Assembly: GCF_910594985.1 (NCBI RefSeq)
Contig: NZ_CAJVCE010000015.1
Location: forward strand, 62,001 to 126,000
DNA: 64,000 bases
Direction: 5' to 3'
Source: Paenibacillus allorhizosphaerae
GTDB lineage: Bacteria; Bacillota; Bacilli; Paenibacillales; NBRC-103111
Shown: positions 1 through 8,703 of the stretch, piece by piece
Layout of the letters: every line of letters begins with the position of its first letter
Numbering within the stretch: the stretch's first letter is position 1
The notes under the pieces: model-generated
The model's database searches: none
What the model was told of the DNA's origin: nothing
The model's input: the letters and a program-made list of their open reading frames with translations, nothing else
Position numbers and translations under genes: made by a program

Positions 1-344
1 TTGGCGTCCGCCTGCAGCTTGGCGATTTCGTTGCGAAGCGACGCGTCGTCGAGCTGGAACAGCTTGTCGCCTTTGAGAACCTGGGCTCCGTCGGTCACGA
101 ACCACGATTTGATATCGGCCGAAAAAGGCGCATTAATATACGTTTGCTTTTGATACGACGATTTGCCTTTCACTTCTACGGTGCTGGTCAAGTCCTCCCG
201 GGCAACTTTGAATTGCAGTGCGTTCGCCGGTTTTTGCATGGACTGCGCAGCCTGCTTCGATGGCTGGCTTTGCCAATACAACAAGCCGGTTATGCCGAGA
301 ACGAGAATCGCTGCGCCGGCGGTCATCCATTTTTTCTTATTCAT
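1..344 (-). CDS. HlyD/MacA-type efflux adaptor (partial, N-terminal part)
   Basis: Membrane-fusion or adaptor subunit that would link the adjacent MacB-like permease to export across the envelope. Only the first ~115 residues lie in the window; the 3' part runs off the left edge. A short basic N-terminus and one membrane segment (about residues 6-22, AILVLGITGLLYW) are followed by the start of a lipoyl/barrel-sandwich domain. There the residues around INAPFSADIKSW and GDKLFQLDD are typical of HlyD/MacA adaptors. The ATG at 344 has an AGGAG site 11 nt upstream. It is the third gene of a minus-strand operon with the permease and ATPase; the gap to the permease stop is 21 nt. Family assignment is firm, substrate unknown. 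Confidence 0.85.
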   Translation of the reverse strand, partial: MNKKKWMTAGAAILVLGITGLLYWQSQPSKQAAQSMQKPANALQFKVAREDLTSTVEVKGKSSYQKQTYINAPFSADIKSWFVTDGAQVLKGDKLFQLDDASLRNEIAKLQADA

Positions 345-365
345 AGCATCAAGGTCTCCTACGCA

Positions 366-1763
366 TTAGTCTCGTTTGATAGCGGTCAGCGCGTCGGTGC
401 GCGAAGCTTTGACAGCCGGATATATTCCCGACAGAACCCCCGTCATGATGGCGAAAAACAAACCGATCGGCAGGATCCACGGGCTGATAAACAATATTTC
501 CTGCTGTGCTCCCGGACGGGCGGGAGCCAGCTTCATGACAGCGATGTTGATCCCCCAGATGACCCAGTACGATAATAAAATGCCGGTCATTCCTCCCAAT
601 AGTCCGAGCAGCGCCGACTCGACCATGAACATGTTGCGAATTTGTCTCAAATTCGCGCCGAGCACCTTCATGATGCCGATCTGCCGGCGGCGTTGGTAGG
701 TGGACATCGTCATCGCAACGATGATCGAGATCGAAGCGACGAACAGGATAAATACACCGACCCCGCCGAAGATTAACCGGATGATCACAAGCTCGCTCTG
801 CATGCGCTCCTCCCGGAACAGATTCGTTTCCACCGACAGCTTCAGTTTTTTGATCCATTGCTCCAACTCCTTGACGTTGGAGCTGTCGTCGACCTTAATT
901 TTCACTTCGTTGAACGTGCCGCTGCTTGTACTTTTGGCTGCCGAGCCGGCGGAAGATTTACCATTCTTCTGTTCAATGGCATCCAGCAGCTTTTGGCCGA
1001 GCGCCGGGGACACAAAGGCGGTTTTCTGGTTCATTACGACATCGTCGGGCACGCCTTCGGGCTTTTTCAGGATACCGACAACCCGCAGCGGGAAAGGGGT
1101 TCCGCTCTCCTCCATACCGAGGTTCGGTTTATAAATTTGCGGCGTAAGTATGATTTGCTTCTGATACATCGGATACGCTATGTACATTTGATCTTCGAGG
1201 CGTTTCGCGGCCTGCGGGCTGTCGTTACCGCCAGGAGATTGAATCTGCCGCGCCTGGCGCATCTGCTGATCGAATAAGCCCATCGTTGCGCCGTAGCTGA
1301 GAATAATCGTGTTCTCCTGTTCGGACGGGCCTCCCTGATGCAGCTCGTAGCCGAAATCCGGCAGCGTCTCCAGTTCGGTGGCATACAAGCTGTTGATGTA
1401 ACCCCGTTTGTTATCGACTTGGAATTGAAAGTTGTTCAGCGTTTGATAGGTGCCGAGCGCTTTGACGTTCGGGAAGGTGCGGATCAGATCAATCTTGGCC
1501 TTCGTGAGCTCGTACGGCTTTGCCGCATTCGGGTCGCCCGAGTCGCTCTCCGACCCGCCATGTCCGCTGCGCACCGTGATTTCGTCTGATTTTAAATAAT
1601 AGCTCATCTGCATTCGGCTGTAATGATTGATCGATTCGCCAAATGACAGCGCGACGACGATCGAGGCGGAGCCAATGGCGATCCCCATAATGCATAGCGC
1701 TGTTACGACCACGCGGCGCTTGAGCTGATCCCAGCCCAGCCGCATGTAATCACTCCATCTCAA
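366..1763 (-). CDS. MacB/FtsX-type ABC transporter permease
   Basis: Permease of a MacAB-type exporter, 465 aa. One membrane segment near residues 17-40 is followed by a large extracytoplasmic domain (about 45-330). Three C-terminal membrane segments follow, with the FtsX-family motif RRRQIGIMKVLGA just after the second segment. This is the usual MacB permease architecture without a fused ATPase. The start ATG overlaps the stop of the upstream ATPase gene by 4 nt (1760-1763), so the two are probably translationally coupled. In Firmicutes such three-gene sets export peptides or antimicrobials, but the substrate cannot be read from sequence. Confidence 0.9.
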   Translation of the reverse strand: MRWSDYMRLGWDQLKRRVVVTALCIMGIAIGSASIVVALSFGESINHYSRMQMSYYLKSDEITVRSGHGGSESDSGDPNAAKPYELTKAKIDLIRTFPNVKALGTYQTLNNFQFQVDNKRGYINSLYATELETLPDFGYELHQGGPSEQENTIILSYGATMGLFDQQMRQARQIQSPGGNDSPQAAKRLEDQMYIAYPMYQKQIILTPQIYKPNLGMEESGTPFPLRVVGILKKPEGVPDDVVMNQKTAFVSPALGQKLLDAIEQKNGKSSAGSAAKSTSSGTFNEVKIKVDDSSNVKELEQWIKKLKLSVETNLFREERMQSELVIIRLIFGGVGVFILFVASISIIVAMTMSTYQRRRQIGIMKVLGANLRQIRNMFMVESALLGLLGGMTGILLSYWVIWGINIAVMKLAPARPGAQQEILFISPWILPIGLFFAIMTGVLSGIYPAVKASRTDALTAIKRD

Positions 1764-2452
1764 TCGTCTTCACCTGCCCACACCGCGTCTTCGACTAAAC
1801 GGCCGTCGCGCAGCTGGATGACGCGCCGCGTTCGTTTGGCGACTTCCAGCTCATGGGTCACGATGACAAACGTGATGTCGAGCGTGCGATTCAGTTCGAT
1901 CAGCAGATCGATGATTTCCTTCTCGGTCTTCGTATCGAGATTCCCTGTCGGTTCGTCGGCAAATACGATGGCCGGTTCCGTCACGAGCGAGCGGGCAATG
2001 CTCACACGCTGCTGCTGACCGCCGGACAGTTGGGAAGGGAACATCTCCGTCTTCTCCCCGAGTCCGACTTTTGCGAGCAGCGACACGGCTTTGTCGCGGC
2101 GCAGCTTCGCTTTCATGCCTTGAAACACAAGTGGCAGCTCGACGTTTTCCCGGACAGTGAGATGGGGGATCAATTCGTAGGATTGAAAAATGAAACCGAT
2201 TTGCGAGCGGCGAAATTCGGCCAGCCGGTTCTCGTTCATCGTCTCAATGCCGATGCCGCCTATCAGAATCCTTCCCGATGTCGGCTTCATCAGCCCAGCC
2301 ATCAGGTTGAGCAGCGTCGATTTACCGGAGCCGGAGCTGCCGAGCAGGGCGACCATTTCGCCTTTGTCCACACTGAAGTCGATATGGTGCAGGACTGGCG
2401 TGATCTCGCCGCCGTTGCTGAAACTGTGAGAAAGCTTTTCTACTGCAAGCAC
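1760..2452 (-). CDS. ABC transporter ATP-binding protein (MacB/LolD type)
   Basis: ATPase that powers the MacB-like permease, 230 aa. Visible motifs in order are Walker A GSSGSGKST (about 38-46), a Q-loop in FIFQSYELIP, the signature LSGGQQQR, Walker B IVFADEPTGNLD and the switch histidine in IVTHE. The start is a GTG at 2452 with GGAGGGG just upstream. It is the first gene of the operon, so ATPase, permease and adaptor are transcribed in that order leftward. No dedicated two-component system is next to it in the window. Confidence 0.92.
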   Translation of the reverse strand: MLAVEKLSHSFSNGGEITPVLHHIDFSVDKGEMVALLGSSGSGKSTLLNLMAGLMKPTSGRILIGGIGIETMNENRLAEFRRSQIGFIFQSYELIPHLTVRENVELPLVFQGMKAKLRRDKAVSLLAKVGLGEKTEMFPSQLSGGQQQRVSIARSLVTEPAIVFADEPTGNLDTKTEKEIIDLLIELNRTLDITFVIVTHELEVAKRTRRVIQLRDGRLVEDAVWAGEDD

Positions 2453-2566
2453 ATAACCCCTCCGTTGTTACGATAAGATACATACGATAAGACGGGGAGT
2501 TCACAGCGAAGTTGCAAAAATCAATGCGAATTAAGAAAATGTTAAGTTTTGCATAAAACAAAAAAA

Positions 2567-2606
2567 CGCCGGAACACCCTCTATAAGAATAGACGGCGTT
2601 CCGGCG
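2567..2606 (-). terminator. Intrinsic terminator of the MFS/MATE operon
   Basis: A perfect 9-bp stem (CGCCGGAAC with GTTCCGGCG) sits just downstream of the MFS stop. On the minus strand it is followed by a run of seven T. Confidence 0.85.
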
Positions 2607-2618
2607 GAAAACCTTGCA

Positions 2619-3806
2619 CTATGACGCACAATTTATGTTGTTGTTCAAATCTTCCTTGCTTCGGGCATTGAGCAGCAGGAAGCCGATCATAGCCAATGCC
2701 GATAAGGCCGAGCCGGTGGCATACATCGCATGAGGGCTCCAGTGGTTGAAAATCCAGCCGCCCAGCGTACCGCTCACCAATCCGGCAAGGCCCGACCAGG
2801 TGACGGCATACAGCGCTTGCCCGCTTGATCGGAATTGATCCGGCACAATCCGCTGAATATAACGGATCGCTGTAAACAAGAAAATGCCGAAGGACAGCGA
2901 GTGCATCGTCTGGATCGCGACGACCCACATCGGATTGTCGACCAAGCTCATCAGCAGGAACCGAAGAGCATAGACGAAGGAACAGACGGCGAGCAGTGGC
3001 AGTTCCTTGTATTTGTGCCCGTGCTTGCTGAGAAAAATGAACACGGGAATCTCGCTGAGCGCCGACGCCATCCACGAGTAGCCGACAATCGTCTGATCCG
3101 CGCCGAGACGCTGCAGGAATAATGCCAGAAAACCGTCGTTCATCCGCGTCGCGAGGGCCGCCGTGAAAATAATCAGCAAAAAGGCGAGAAACGACTTGGA
3201 CGTAACGATCGGGACAAGTCCGGCAAAATCCGGCTTCGTATAGGTCGCGTCCCGCGCATCGGTGAGAAGCAGAGAGAGCAGCAATGAAATGGCGATGGTG
3301 GTCAGGCTAATAGCGGGCACAAGCCCGGTGCCGAACCCTTTCAGCACCATGCCGAAAACGAGTGCGCCTAACGCGAAGCCGATCGAGCCCCATACGCGGA
3401 AGGACGCATAGCTTTTTTTCGTACCGCTGATCGAGAGCAGCGTCATGCTGTCGTTCAGCGAGCTCATCGGTGATTGAAAGAAAAAGAAGATCGCCATAAA
3501 CACCATCAGCAGCCAAAATGTGACGGTATGGAACAAGAGAAATGCAACTATGAGCTGACAGATCAATATGAGTATCATGATCTTTTTCACCGTACGGTAT
3601 TTATCGCTCGTGAACCCCCAAAACAAGTTCGAAACGATGCCGATCATCGGTCCGACGGAGTAGAGCAGTCCGATCTGTATGGTTGAAAAGCCTTTGTACT
3701 GAAAATATAGCGGAAAATATGATACAATGACGGACATTGTCATGTAAAATGAAAAGGTAAAACCCCGCAGCGTGATGTCGCTTGAGGCCCCCGTTCGGCT
3801 GCTCAT
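2619..3806 (-). CDS. MFS transporter, PPP/HcaT-like (MFS_1_like)
   Basis: Twelve-segment major facilitator, 395 aa, of the branch that contains HcaT (3-phenylpropionate) and related permeases. The N-terminal repeat shows the loop 2-3 motif GFTSDKYRTVKK. It resembles the MFS gene at 11950 in the same window in length and in motifs (FSFY...PLYFQYKGFS against FSYY...PIYFESRGYS), so the two are probably paralogues. Its ATG overlaps the stop of the upstream MATE-like gene by 4 nt, indicating coupled translation. Substrate unknown. Confidence 0.85.
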   Translation of the reverse strand: MSSRTGASSDITLRGFTFSFYMTMSVIVSYFPLYFQYKGFSTIQIGLLYSVGPMIGIVSNLFWGFTSDKYRTVKKIMILILICQLIVAFLLFHTVTFWLLMVFMAIFFFFQSPMSSLNDSMTLLSISGTKKSYASFRVWGSIGFALGALVFGMVLKGFGTGLVPAISLTTIAISLLLSLLLTDARDATYTKPDFAGLVPIVTSKSFLAFLLIIFTAALATRMNDGFLALFLQRLGADQTIVGYSWMASALSEIPVFIFLSKHGHKYKELPLLAVCSFVYALRFLLMSLVDNPMWVVAIQTMHSLSFGIFLFTAIRYIQRIVPDQFRSSGQALYAVTWSGLAGLVSGTLGGWIFNHWSPHAMYATGSALSALAMIGFLLLNARSKEDLNNNINCAS

Positions 3807-5164
3807 AACGTTTCACTCGATTCGTTGTTTTTTCTGGTTGCGGCATGAACTCGTGCAACAGGACGGCCTTCGGACCTTGCGAACTCTCGCAGCATGTACA
3901 AGACGACGAGCGCTTCGGCAACCATTCCGAGCGATTGGGCGAGCGCTCCGATCATCCCGTTCCATCCGGGATTCGAATAAATGCAAATGACCAGCGTAAC
4001 CAGCAGCGTCAGGACGTTGGCGGCTTGCGACCATACCATTACTTTCGTTTGACTGCGCAGCATCAGCAGCCCGTTGCCGAAATCAAGCCATGGAAAAATG
4101 AACGTCATGATCATAAACACTTTCAGCGTCGACAAGCTTGCCTGCATCAGCCTCTCGTTCACGCCCATTATATGCTCCATGAACCACGGACCCGCGGGCG
4201 TGTAGGCGAGCAGCGCGATAAGGCAGCTTGGAATTAGCGACAGCATCAGGGTAAACCGGCGGACGGCCGCCGCATCTTTGCGGTAAAAATTCAGTACGAT
4301 CTGGTGAATATAAGAAAAAAAGCTTTGCACCAGCTGCGTCAAGCTGCCGGCAATGGCGAATGCTGCAATGGAAAGCTCCAACTGCGTCGTCTTGCCGAGA
4401 AATGCATTGATCGCCGGGCCGGCGATGACCGCAATCGCGGAAGAATACAGCAGCGGCTTGTAAAACTGGAATATTTGTTTCGTACTTTCGACTTCGTGAT
4501 CCGGCTTTTTCTCGGGAATTTTGCGCAGTAGCGCTCGTCCTTCCCAGAAGCTAACGGCCGCTTCGATGATCATGCCGGTCAGGAAGATGATGGCGCCGAC
4601 CGCACCGCTGGTTACTCCGGTTTTGATAAAATAGAGCGATAGCGCATACATGCCCGCGAGACGGATCAGCATCCCGATCGTAAGCCATTTCGTACGCATG
4701 TTGAAAATGATGATCCCGTGAAAAATACAGCGGATGCCGGAAAAAATGCTGACGAACATCAGTACGCGGTACACGTTCACCATCGGACCGACCAACTGTT
4801 CGTCCGCGCCGAACAAATGCAAAAACACCCACGGGCCTACAGGGGTGTAGCTGATCAAACCGCCTATGAGAAATATAGAGCCCAGCACGTATACGCCGAC
4901 GAGCGACATCGCGCGGAATGAGCGCCGGTCGCGGACCAGCGCCGAGCATGTCTGGCGAAGCAGCACGGCGGGACGCTCGGTGATGCCGAGGATGCTCATC
5001 GGCAGGGCATAGCTCGCAATGATAAGCTCCGGATGTGCGGAACGCGCTAGCGTACTGTTAATGATGACATGCGAAATGGTAACAAGGCTCGCCGATATTC
5101 CGAGAGGAATGAAGAAAGCGAGAAGCTGCCGGAATGAAATTCGGACTTGGTCTGGTTGATTCAT
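3803..5164 (-). CDS. MATE-like multidrug/lipid exporter family protein
   Basis: Polytopic membrane protein of about 453 aa with some twelve hydrophobic segments in two halves, resembling MATE/MVF (MOP superfamily) transporters annotated in Paenibacillus as MatE. I chose the ATG at 5164 because AGGGAG lies 7 nt before it; an upstream in-frame ATG at 5194 has no good ribosome site. It is first in a two-gene operon with the MFS gene. Export of drugs or an envelope lipid or glycan precursor is possible. The MATE versus flippase distinction cannot be settled by eye. Confidence 0.75.
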   Translation of the reverse strand: MNQPDQVRISFRQLLAFFIPLGISASLVTISHVIINSTLARSAHPELIIASYALPMSILGITERPAVLLRQTCSALVRDRRSFRAMSLVGVYVLGSIFLIGGLISYTPVGPWVFLHLFGADEQLVGPMVNVYRVLMFVSIFSGIRCIFHGIIIFNMRTKWLTIGMLIRLAGMYALSLYFIKTGVTSGAVGAIIFLTGMIIEAAVSFWEGRALLRKIPEKKPDHEVESTKQIFQFYKPLLYSSAIAVIAGPAINAFLGKTTQLELSIAAFAIAGSLTQLVQSFFSYIHQIVLNFYRKDAAAVRRFTLMLSLIPSCLIALLAYTPAGPWFMEHIMGVNERLMQASLSTLKVFMIMTFIFPWLDFGNGLLMLRSQTKVMVWSQAANVLTLLVTLVICIYSNPGWNGMIGALAQSLGMVAEALVVLYMLREFARSEGRPVARVHAATRKNNESSETL

Positions 5165-5328
5165 TGTTGCTCTCCCTCTTTCAATGTCACCCATTATAAC
5201 ACGGATCCGGAACGAAAGGAGATAAAATTTACTTTTTCACTGGAAGCTATCCCATCGTTCGTGTTACATTAATATAGATAAACTGTCAGCGCCTTTTTCG
5301 TCATCTTGAAATGAAAGGTGGAGCAGGC

Positions 5329-5646
5329 ATGAATGACTTTTTTGCGCTTGACGAGCGGCTCGGGATACCGCTGCCGCAGCTGCAAAAAGATTTTGACGAG
5401 TATACGAAATCGGAGCAGACGGAAATGCTTTTGCGCTGGGAGGAAATACGAGGTACGATTCCCGAGAGGATCAAACAGATCGAGCGCGTAATTATAGCGA
5501 AGCAGGATGAATTGAACGTGGAAAATAATTTTGCGAAGTCGTGCCGGTTAAACAGCGAAATTGCGGATCTCGCAAGCGCAATCAACGATTTGCACTTATG
5601 GTTCCGCGTCAATCAGGATATAACGGCGGAACGGGTTCATCGTTAA
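5329..5646 (+). CDS. Uncharacterised small charged protein
   Basis: 105 aa, not recognised. It has no signal peptide or membrane segment. It is highly charged and probably mostly helical; residues about 35-90 have the heptad-like spacing of a short coiled coil (REIR..IPERIKQIERVII...). The ATG at 5329 is preceded by AGGTGGAG at normal distance; the in-frame ATG at 5311 lacks a site. A promoter may lie in the 135-nt gap after the divergent MATE gene. It is followed directly by the 45-bp repeat array and then by the 5872 gene. It may form a transcription unit with 5872 and ytpB, but this is not certain. Confidence 0.7.
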   Translation: MNDFFALDERLGIPLPQLQKDFDEYTKSEQTEMLLRWEEIRGTIPERIKQIERVIIAKQDELNVENNFAKSCRLNSEIADLASAINDLHLWFRVNQDITAERVHR

Positions 5647-5666
5647 CCGATTCGAAGTTCGCGCCT

Positions 5667-5843
5667 ACGTTGCAACTGTTACAACGTCAGATCGTTGTCA
5701 GTTGTCAACAAACGTTGCAACTGTTACAACGTCAGATCGTTGTCAGTTGTCAACAAACGTTGCAACCGTTACAACGCAGCATCGTTGTCGGTTGTCAACA
5801 AACGTTGCAACCGTTACAACGCAGCGTCGTTGTCGGTTGTCAG
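5667..5843. repeat. Tandem array of four 45-bp repeats
   Basis: Four head-to-tail copies start at 5667, 5712, 5757 and 5802. Copies 1 and 2 are identical. Copies 3 and 4 share a second variant, with CCGTTACAACGCAGC replacing CTGTTACAACGTCAG. Each unit carries a near-perfect dyad, GTTGCAAC-N-GTTACAAC, and a GTTGTC repeat. 45 is a multiple of three, so one frame stays open across the array, but there is no ribosome site and it is not believed to be coding. I recall repeats of this kind as common between Paenibacillus genes. Confidence 0.9.
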
Positions 5844-5871
5844 CTAAATGATAACGAGGAGGTTGGAGGCT

Positions 5872-6477
5872 TTGACTTGGACCGATAGCTTGCGCAGGCT
5901 TGCCGCACAGCTTACCGACCACAAGCCTTCGCTGTACCCGACGGAGGAGCTTGACGATTTGACGGACATCAAGATCGCCAAGCTGTCGACGAACGGTTTT
6001 GAAGGAGAACGGTTGACTTTTGCGTTGGCCTTGAAATCCGGGCTGCATTTGTTCAATGAAAGCCTGGACCCGTCGCACGATATATCGCAGGAAATTCATA
6101 CGCCTACCGGCAGCTATTGGCATGGCATCATGCACCGGATGGAGGGCGATTACGGCAATGCGAAATATTGGTTTCGCATGGTCGGGCATCATCCTGTCTA
6201 TGATGCACTCGCCGATCAAGTCCGCGGACTGCTGAAGGAAACCGATCTGCAGCGAATCGGCAGCGCATTGCTTCGAGAGCCGCTTGAGAAACTGTCGAAC
6301 GCGGGCAGATGGGATCCCTATCTGTTCGTCGATCTGGTGGAACGGCAAGTAACCCAGGTGCGCGATGATGCCGGAGAAGAGCTGCTGAAGGAAATGCAGC
6401 ATCTCGAGATGAAGCTTCTGCTGGAGTACTGCTATGCCCAAAGCGGCGGGGGAGGCACGCTCCTTGAGCCCCGTTAA
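5872..6477 (+). CDS. Conserved hypothetical protein upstream of ytpB
   Basis: About 201 aa, function unknown. The centre contains YWHGIMHRMEGDYGNAKYWF followed by a His-rich VGHHPVYD motif, a signature I associate with a widespread uncharacterised family. No signal peptide or membrane segment is seen. The start is probably TTG at 5872, with AGGAGG 8 nt before it; an ATG at 5848 lies at the edge of the repeat array and has no ribosome site. Its 3' end overlaps the ytpB start by 44 nt, so the two are co-transcribed. A role linked to terpenoid synthesis is only a context inference. Confidence 0.75.
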   Translation: MTWTDSLRRLAAQLTDHKPSLYPTEELDDLTDIKIAKLSTNGFEGERLTFALALKSGLHLFNESLDPSHDISQEIHTPTGSYWHGIMHRMEGDYGNAKYWFRMVGHHPVYDALADQVRGLLKETDLQRIGSALLREPLEKLSNAGRWDPYLFVDLVERQVTQVRDDAGEELLKEMQHLEMKLLLEYCYAQSGGGGTLLEPR

Positions 6478-7546
6478 GCCGAGCCGCAGCGAACAAGTGC
6501 CCCGAGGCCCGGTTGGCTTAATGCTGCGCGTGTACCGCTACGTGCTTCCTGAAGTGCGGGAGCAGCTCCGTTACTGGCGCGGGAAGGCGGAGACGATACC
6601 CGATCCCGAGCTGCGAAAACAAGCGATCGCCAGCATGACGAGCAAGCAGTTTCATTGCGAGGGAGGCGCCGTGTATGCTGCGGCGCATTTGTCGATGCGC
6701 CATATATTGATTCCGCTCATTGTAGCGTTCCAGACGATCAGCGATTATTTGGATAATTTGTGCGACCGCAGCACTTCACTCGACCCCGAAGATTTTCGCC
6801 GGCTGCACCAGTCGATGCTCGATGCGGTCGATCCGGCCGAGCCGCTGCACGATTATTACGAATTTCGCGAAGAGCGGGAGGATGGCGGTTATCTCGGCGA
6901 TCTGGTGAAGACATGCCAGGCGAGCATCCGGATGCTGCCCTCGTTTCCAACCGCAGCCGAGTCTGTCCGGGAACTGGTCGGGCTGTACTGCGATTTGCAG
7001 GTGTACAAGCATATTCGCAAAGATTTGCGCGAGGAAGCGCTGCTCGAGTGGTGGCAGCGGCATCAAGCCAAGTATCCGTCGATCAGCTGGAACGAATTCG
7101 CTGCAGCGACCGGCTCGACGCTTGGGGTCTTTATGCTGTTCCTCGCAGCTTCGGGCACCGAGCTTAGGCCTGCCGCCGTCAAGGCGATTCATGACGCATA
7201 CTTTCCGTATATTTGCGGTTTGCACATTCTTCTTGACTATTTGATTGATCAGGAGGAGGATCGCGCCGGAGGCGACTTGAATTTTTGCAGCTATTACGAC
7301 AGTGTGGATGTGACGGTGGAACGGCTCGCGCTCATTGTGTCCGAGGCGCGGTCCAAGTCGCAGCGACTCGATCATCCGCCGTTTCACCGGATGATCATAG
7401 AGGGCCTGCTCGCGCTTTATTTATCCGATCCGAAAGTGAGCAAACAACAGGATGTGAAGCGAATTTCCCGGGTGCTCATGAAGAACAGCCCTATGATGCG
7501 GATGTTCTTCTTCGTGAACAGCATCTGGATTCGCAGAACTTCTTAG
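6434..7546 (+). CDS. ytpB: Tetraprenyl-beta-curcumene synthase (DUF2600)
   Basis: 370 aa, matching B. subtilis YtpB in length (~367 aa) and in the conserved segments IASMTSKQFHCEGGAVYAA and ISDYLDNLCDRSTSLD. The family converts a C35 polyprenyl diphosphate to tetraprenyl-beta-curcumene, the first committed step to sesquarterpenes (baciterpenols/sporulenes). It lacks classical terpene-synthase metal motifs and uses an atypical Asp-rich segment (DYLDNLCD here). ATG 6434 has GGAG 8 nt upstream; a later ATG at 6521 lacks a site. It is co-transcribed with the overlapping 5872 gene. No squalene-hopene cyclase homologue, needed for the next step, is in the window. Confidence 0.9.
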   Translation: MPKAAGEARSLSPVKPSRSEQVPRGPVGLMLRVYRYVLPEVREQLRYWRGKAETIPDPELRKQAIASMTSKQFHCEGGAVYAAAHLSMRHILIPLIVAFQTISDYLDNLCDRSTSLDPEDFRRLHQSMLDAVDPAEPLHDYYEFREEREDGGYLGDLVKTCQASIRMLPSFPTAAESVRELVGLYCDLQVYKHIRKDLREEALLEWWQRHQAKYPSISWNEFAAATGSTLGVFMLFLAASGTELRPAAVKAIHDAYFPYICGLHILLDYLIDQEEDRAGGDLNFCSYYDSVDVTVERLALIVSEARSKSQRLDHPPFHRMIIEGLLALYLSDPKVSKQQDVKRISRVLMKNSPMMRMFFFVNSIWIRRTS

Positions 7547-7601
7547 CATATATCTTCTATAAATTATGGATAGAAGCAAGTGAACCCAAGGAGGAACCAT
7601 C

Positions 7602-8567
7602 ATGTCAGTTAAAAAAATTGCGGTGCTTACGAGCGGCGGCGATTCGCAAGGGATGAATGCGGCAGTTCGCGCGGTCGTGCGAAGCGGCCTTTATCACGGA
7701 CTTGAAGTATTTGCCGTCCAACGCGGCTATGCAGGTCTGATCAACGACGATATTCGCGAAATGGACTTGCGCAGCGTGGGAGATATTATACAGCGCGGCG
7801 GCACGATTTTGCAGTCGGCCCGCTGCAAGGAGTTTATGACGCCGGAAGGGCAGCAGCTTGGGGCGGACAATTTGCGCAAGCGCGACATCGACGGTATTGT
7901 GGTCATCGGCGGCGACGGCTCGTATCAAGGGGCAAATAAATTGAGCAAGCTCGGCATCAAAACGATGGGGCTGCCGGGTACGATCGATAACGATATTCCG
8001 TATACCGATATCACCATCGGTTTCGATACGGCCGTTAGCATCGTGGTGGATGCGATCAACAAGCTTCGCGATACGATGAGCTCCCATGAAAGATCGTCTG
8101 TCGTCGAAGTCATGGGCCGTCATTGCGGAGATATCGCTCTGTATGCGGGGCTTGCCAGCGGAGCGGAGACGATTCTCGTGCCGGAAGTTCCGTTCGACCT
8201 CGACGAAATCGCGTCGCGGATGGCCGGCAACTTCTCGCAAGGGAAACGCCACAGTATCATCGTCGTCGCCGAAGGCGTAGGCAAGGGCGAGGATATCGCG
8301 GCGGAAATTATGCGCCGCAACGGCATCGAAGCGCGCGTGACCGTACTCGGCCACATTCAGCGCGGCGGAGCGCCGACGCATAACGACCGGGTGCTCGCCA
8401 GCAGCCTTGGCGATTTTGCCGTTCGTAAGCTGATCGAAGGCGATTCCGGAAAGTCGTGCGGCATCATTAAAGGCGAACTCGTCGCAACGGATATCGATAA
8501 GGTCGTGAATTCGAAGAAGCAGTTCAACATGGAGCTTTATGAGCTCGCGAAACGGTTGTCTCAATAA
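7602..8567 (+). CDS. pfkA: ATP-dependent 6-phosphofructokinase
   Basis: 321 aa, the usual bacterial PfkA length. It phosphorylates fructose 6-phosphate to the 1,6-bisphosphate in glycolysis. Motifs seen are the nucleotide loop GGDSQGMNAAVRA (about 12-24), GGDGSYQGA, the catalytic region PGTIDNDIPYTD, and MGRHCGDIAL for allosteric or sugar binding. The usual Pro in GGDSPGMNAA is Gln here, a mild oddity. AAGGAGG sits at ideal distance from the ATG. In many Bacilli pfkA is next to accA/accD and pyk; here it stands alone after ytpB and is closed by its own terminator. Confidence 0.97.
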   Translation: MSVKKIAVLTSGGDSQGMNAAVRAVVRSGLYHGLEVFAVQRGYAGLINDDIREMDLRSVGDIIQRGGTILQSARCKEFMTPEGQQLGADNLRKRDIDGIVVIGGDGSYQGANKLSKLGIKTMGLPGTIDNDIPYTDITIGFDTAVSIVVDAINKLRDTMSSHERSSVVEVMGRHCGDIALYAGLASGAETILVPEVPFDLDEIASRMAGNFSQGKRHSIIVVAEGVGKGEDIAAEIMRRNGIEARVTVLGHIQRGGAPTHNDRVLASSLGDFAVRKLIEGDSGKSCGIIKGELVATDIDKVVNSKKQFNMELYELAKRLSQ

Positions 8568-8588
8568 AATACGACCGGGGAAAAAAAG

Positions 8589-8622
8589 AAGACGCCAGCG
8601 TTTTATTCGCTTCGCGTCTTTT
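8589..8622 (+). terminator. Intrinsic terminator after pfkA
   Basis: Stem AAGACGC...GCGTCTT with extra inner pairing (CAGCG/CGCTT), followed by a short T run, 22 nt after the pfkA stop. Confidence 0.8.
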
Positions 8623-8703
8623 GTGCTTGTTGCAATGGCAATGGTGCGGCAGCTCGGCCTCCGGAGGGCGGCGGTTGGATGCTAAGAGCACTTATTCGCC
8701 CGC

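Noticed and set aside
5667..5843. CRISPR array
   Set aside because: The repeats are contiguous with no unique spacers, and no cas gene is present.
5541..5888. Open frame of 115 codons across the 45-bp repeats (LQRQIVVSCQQ repeats)
   Set aside because: It stays open because the repeat is a multiple of three; no ribosome site, and it overlaps the end of the 5329 gene and the start of the 5872 gene in another frame.
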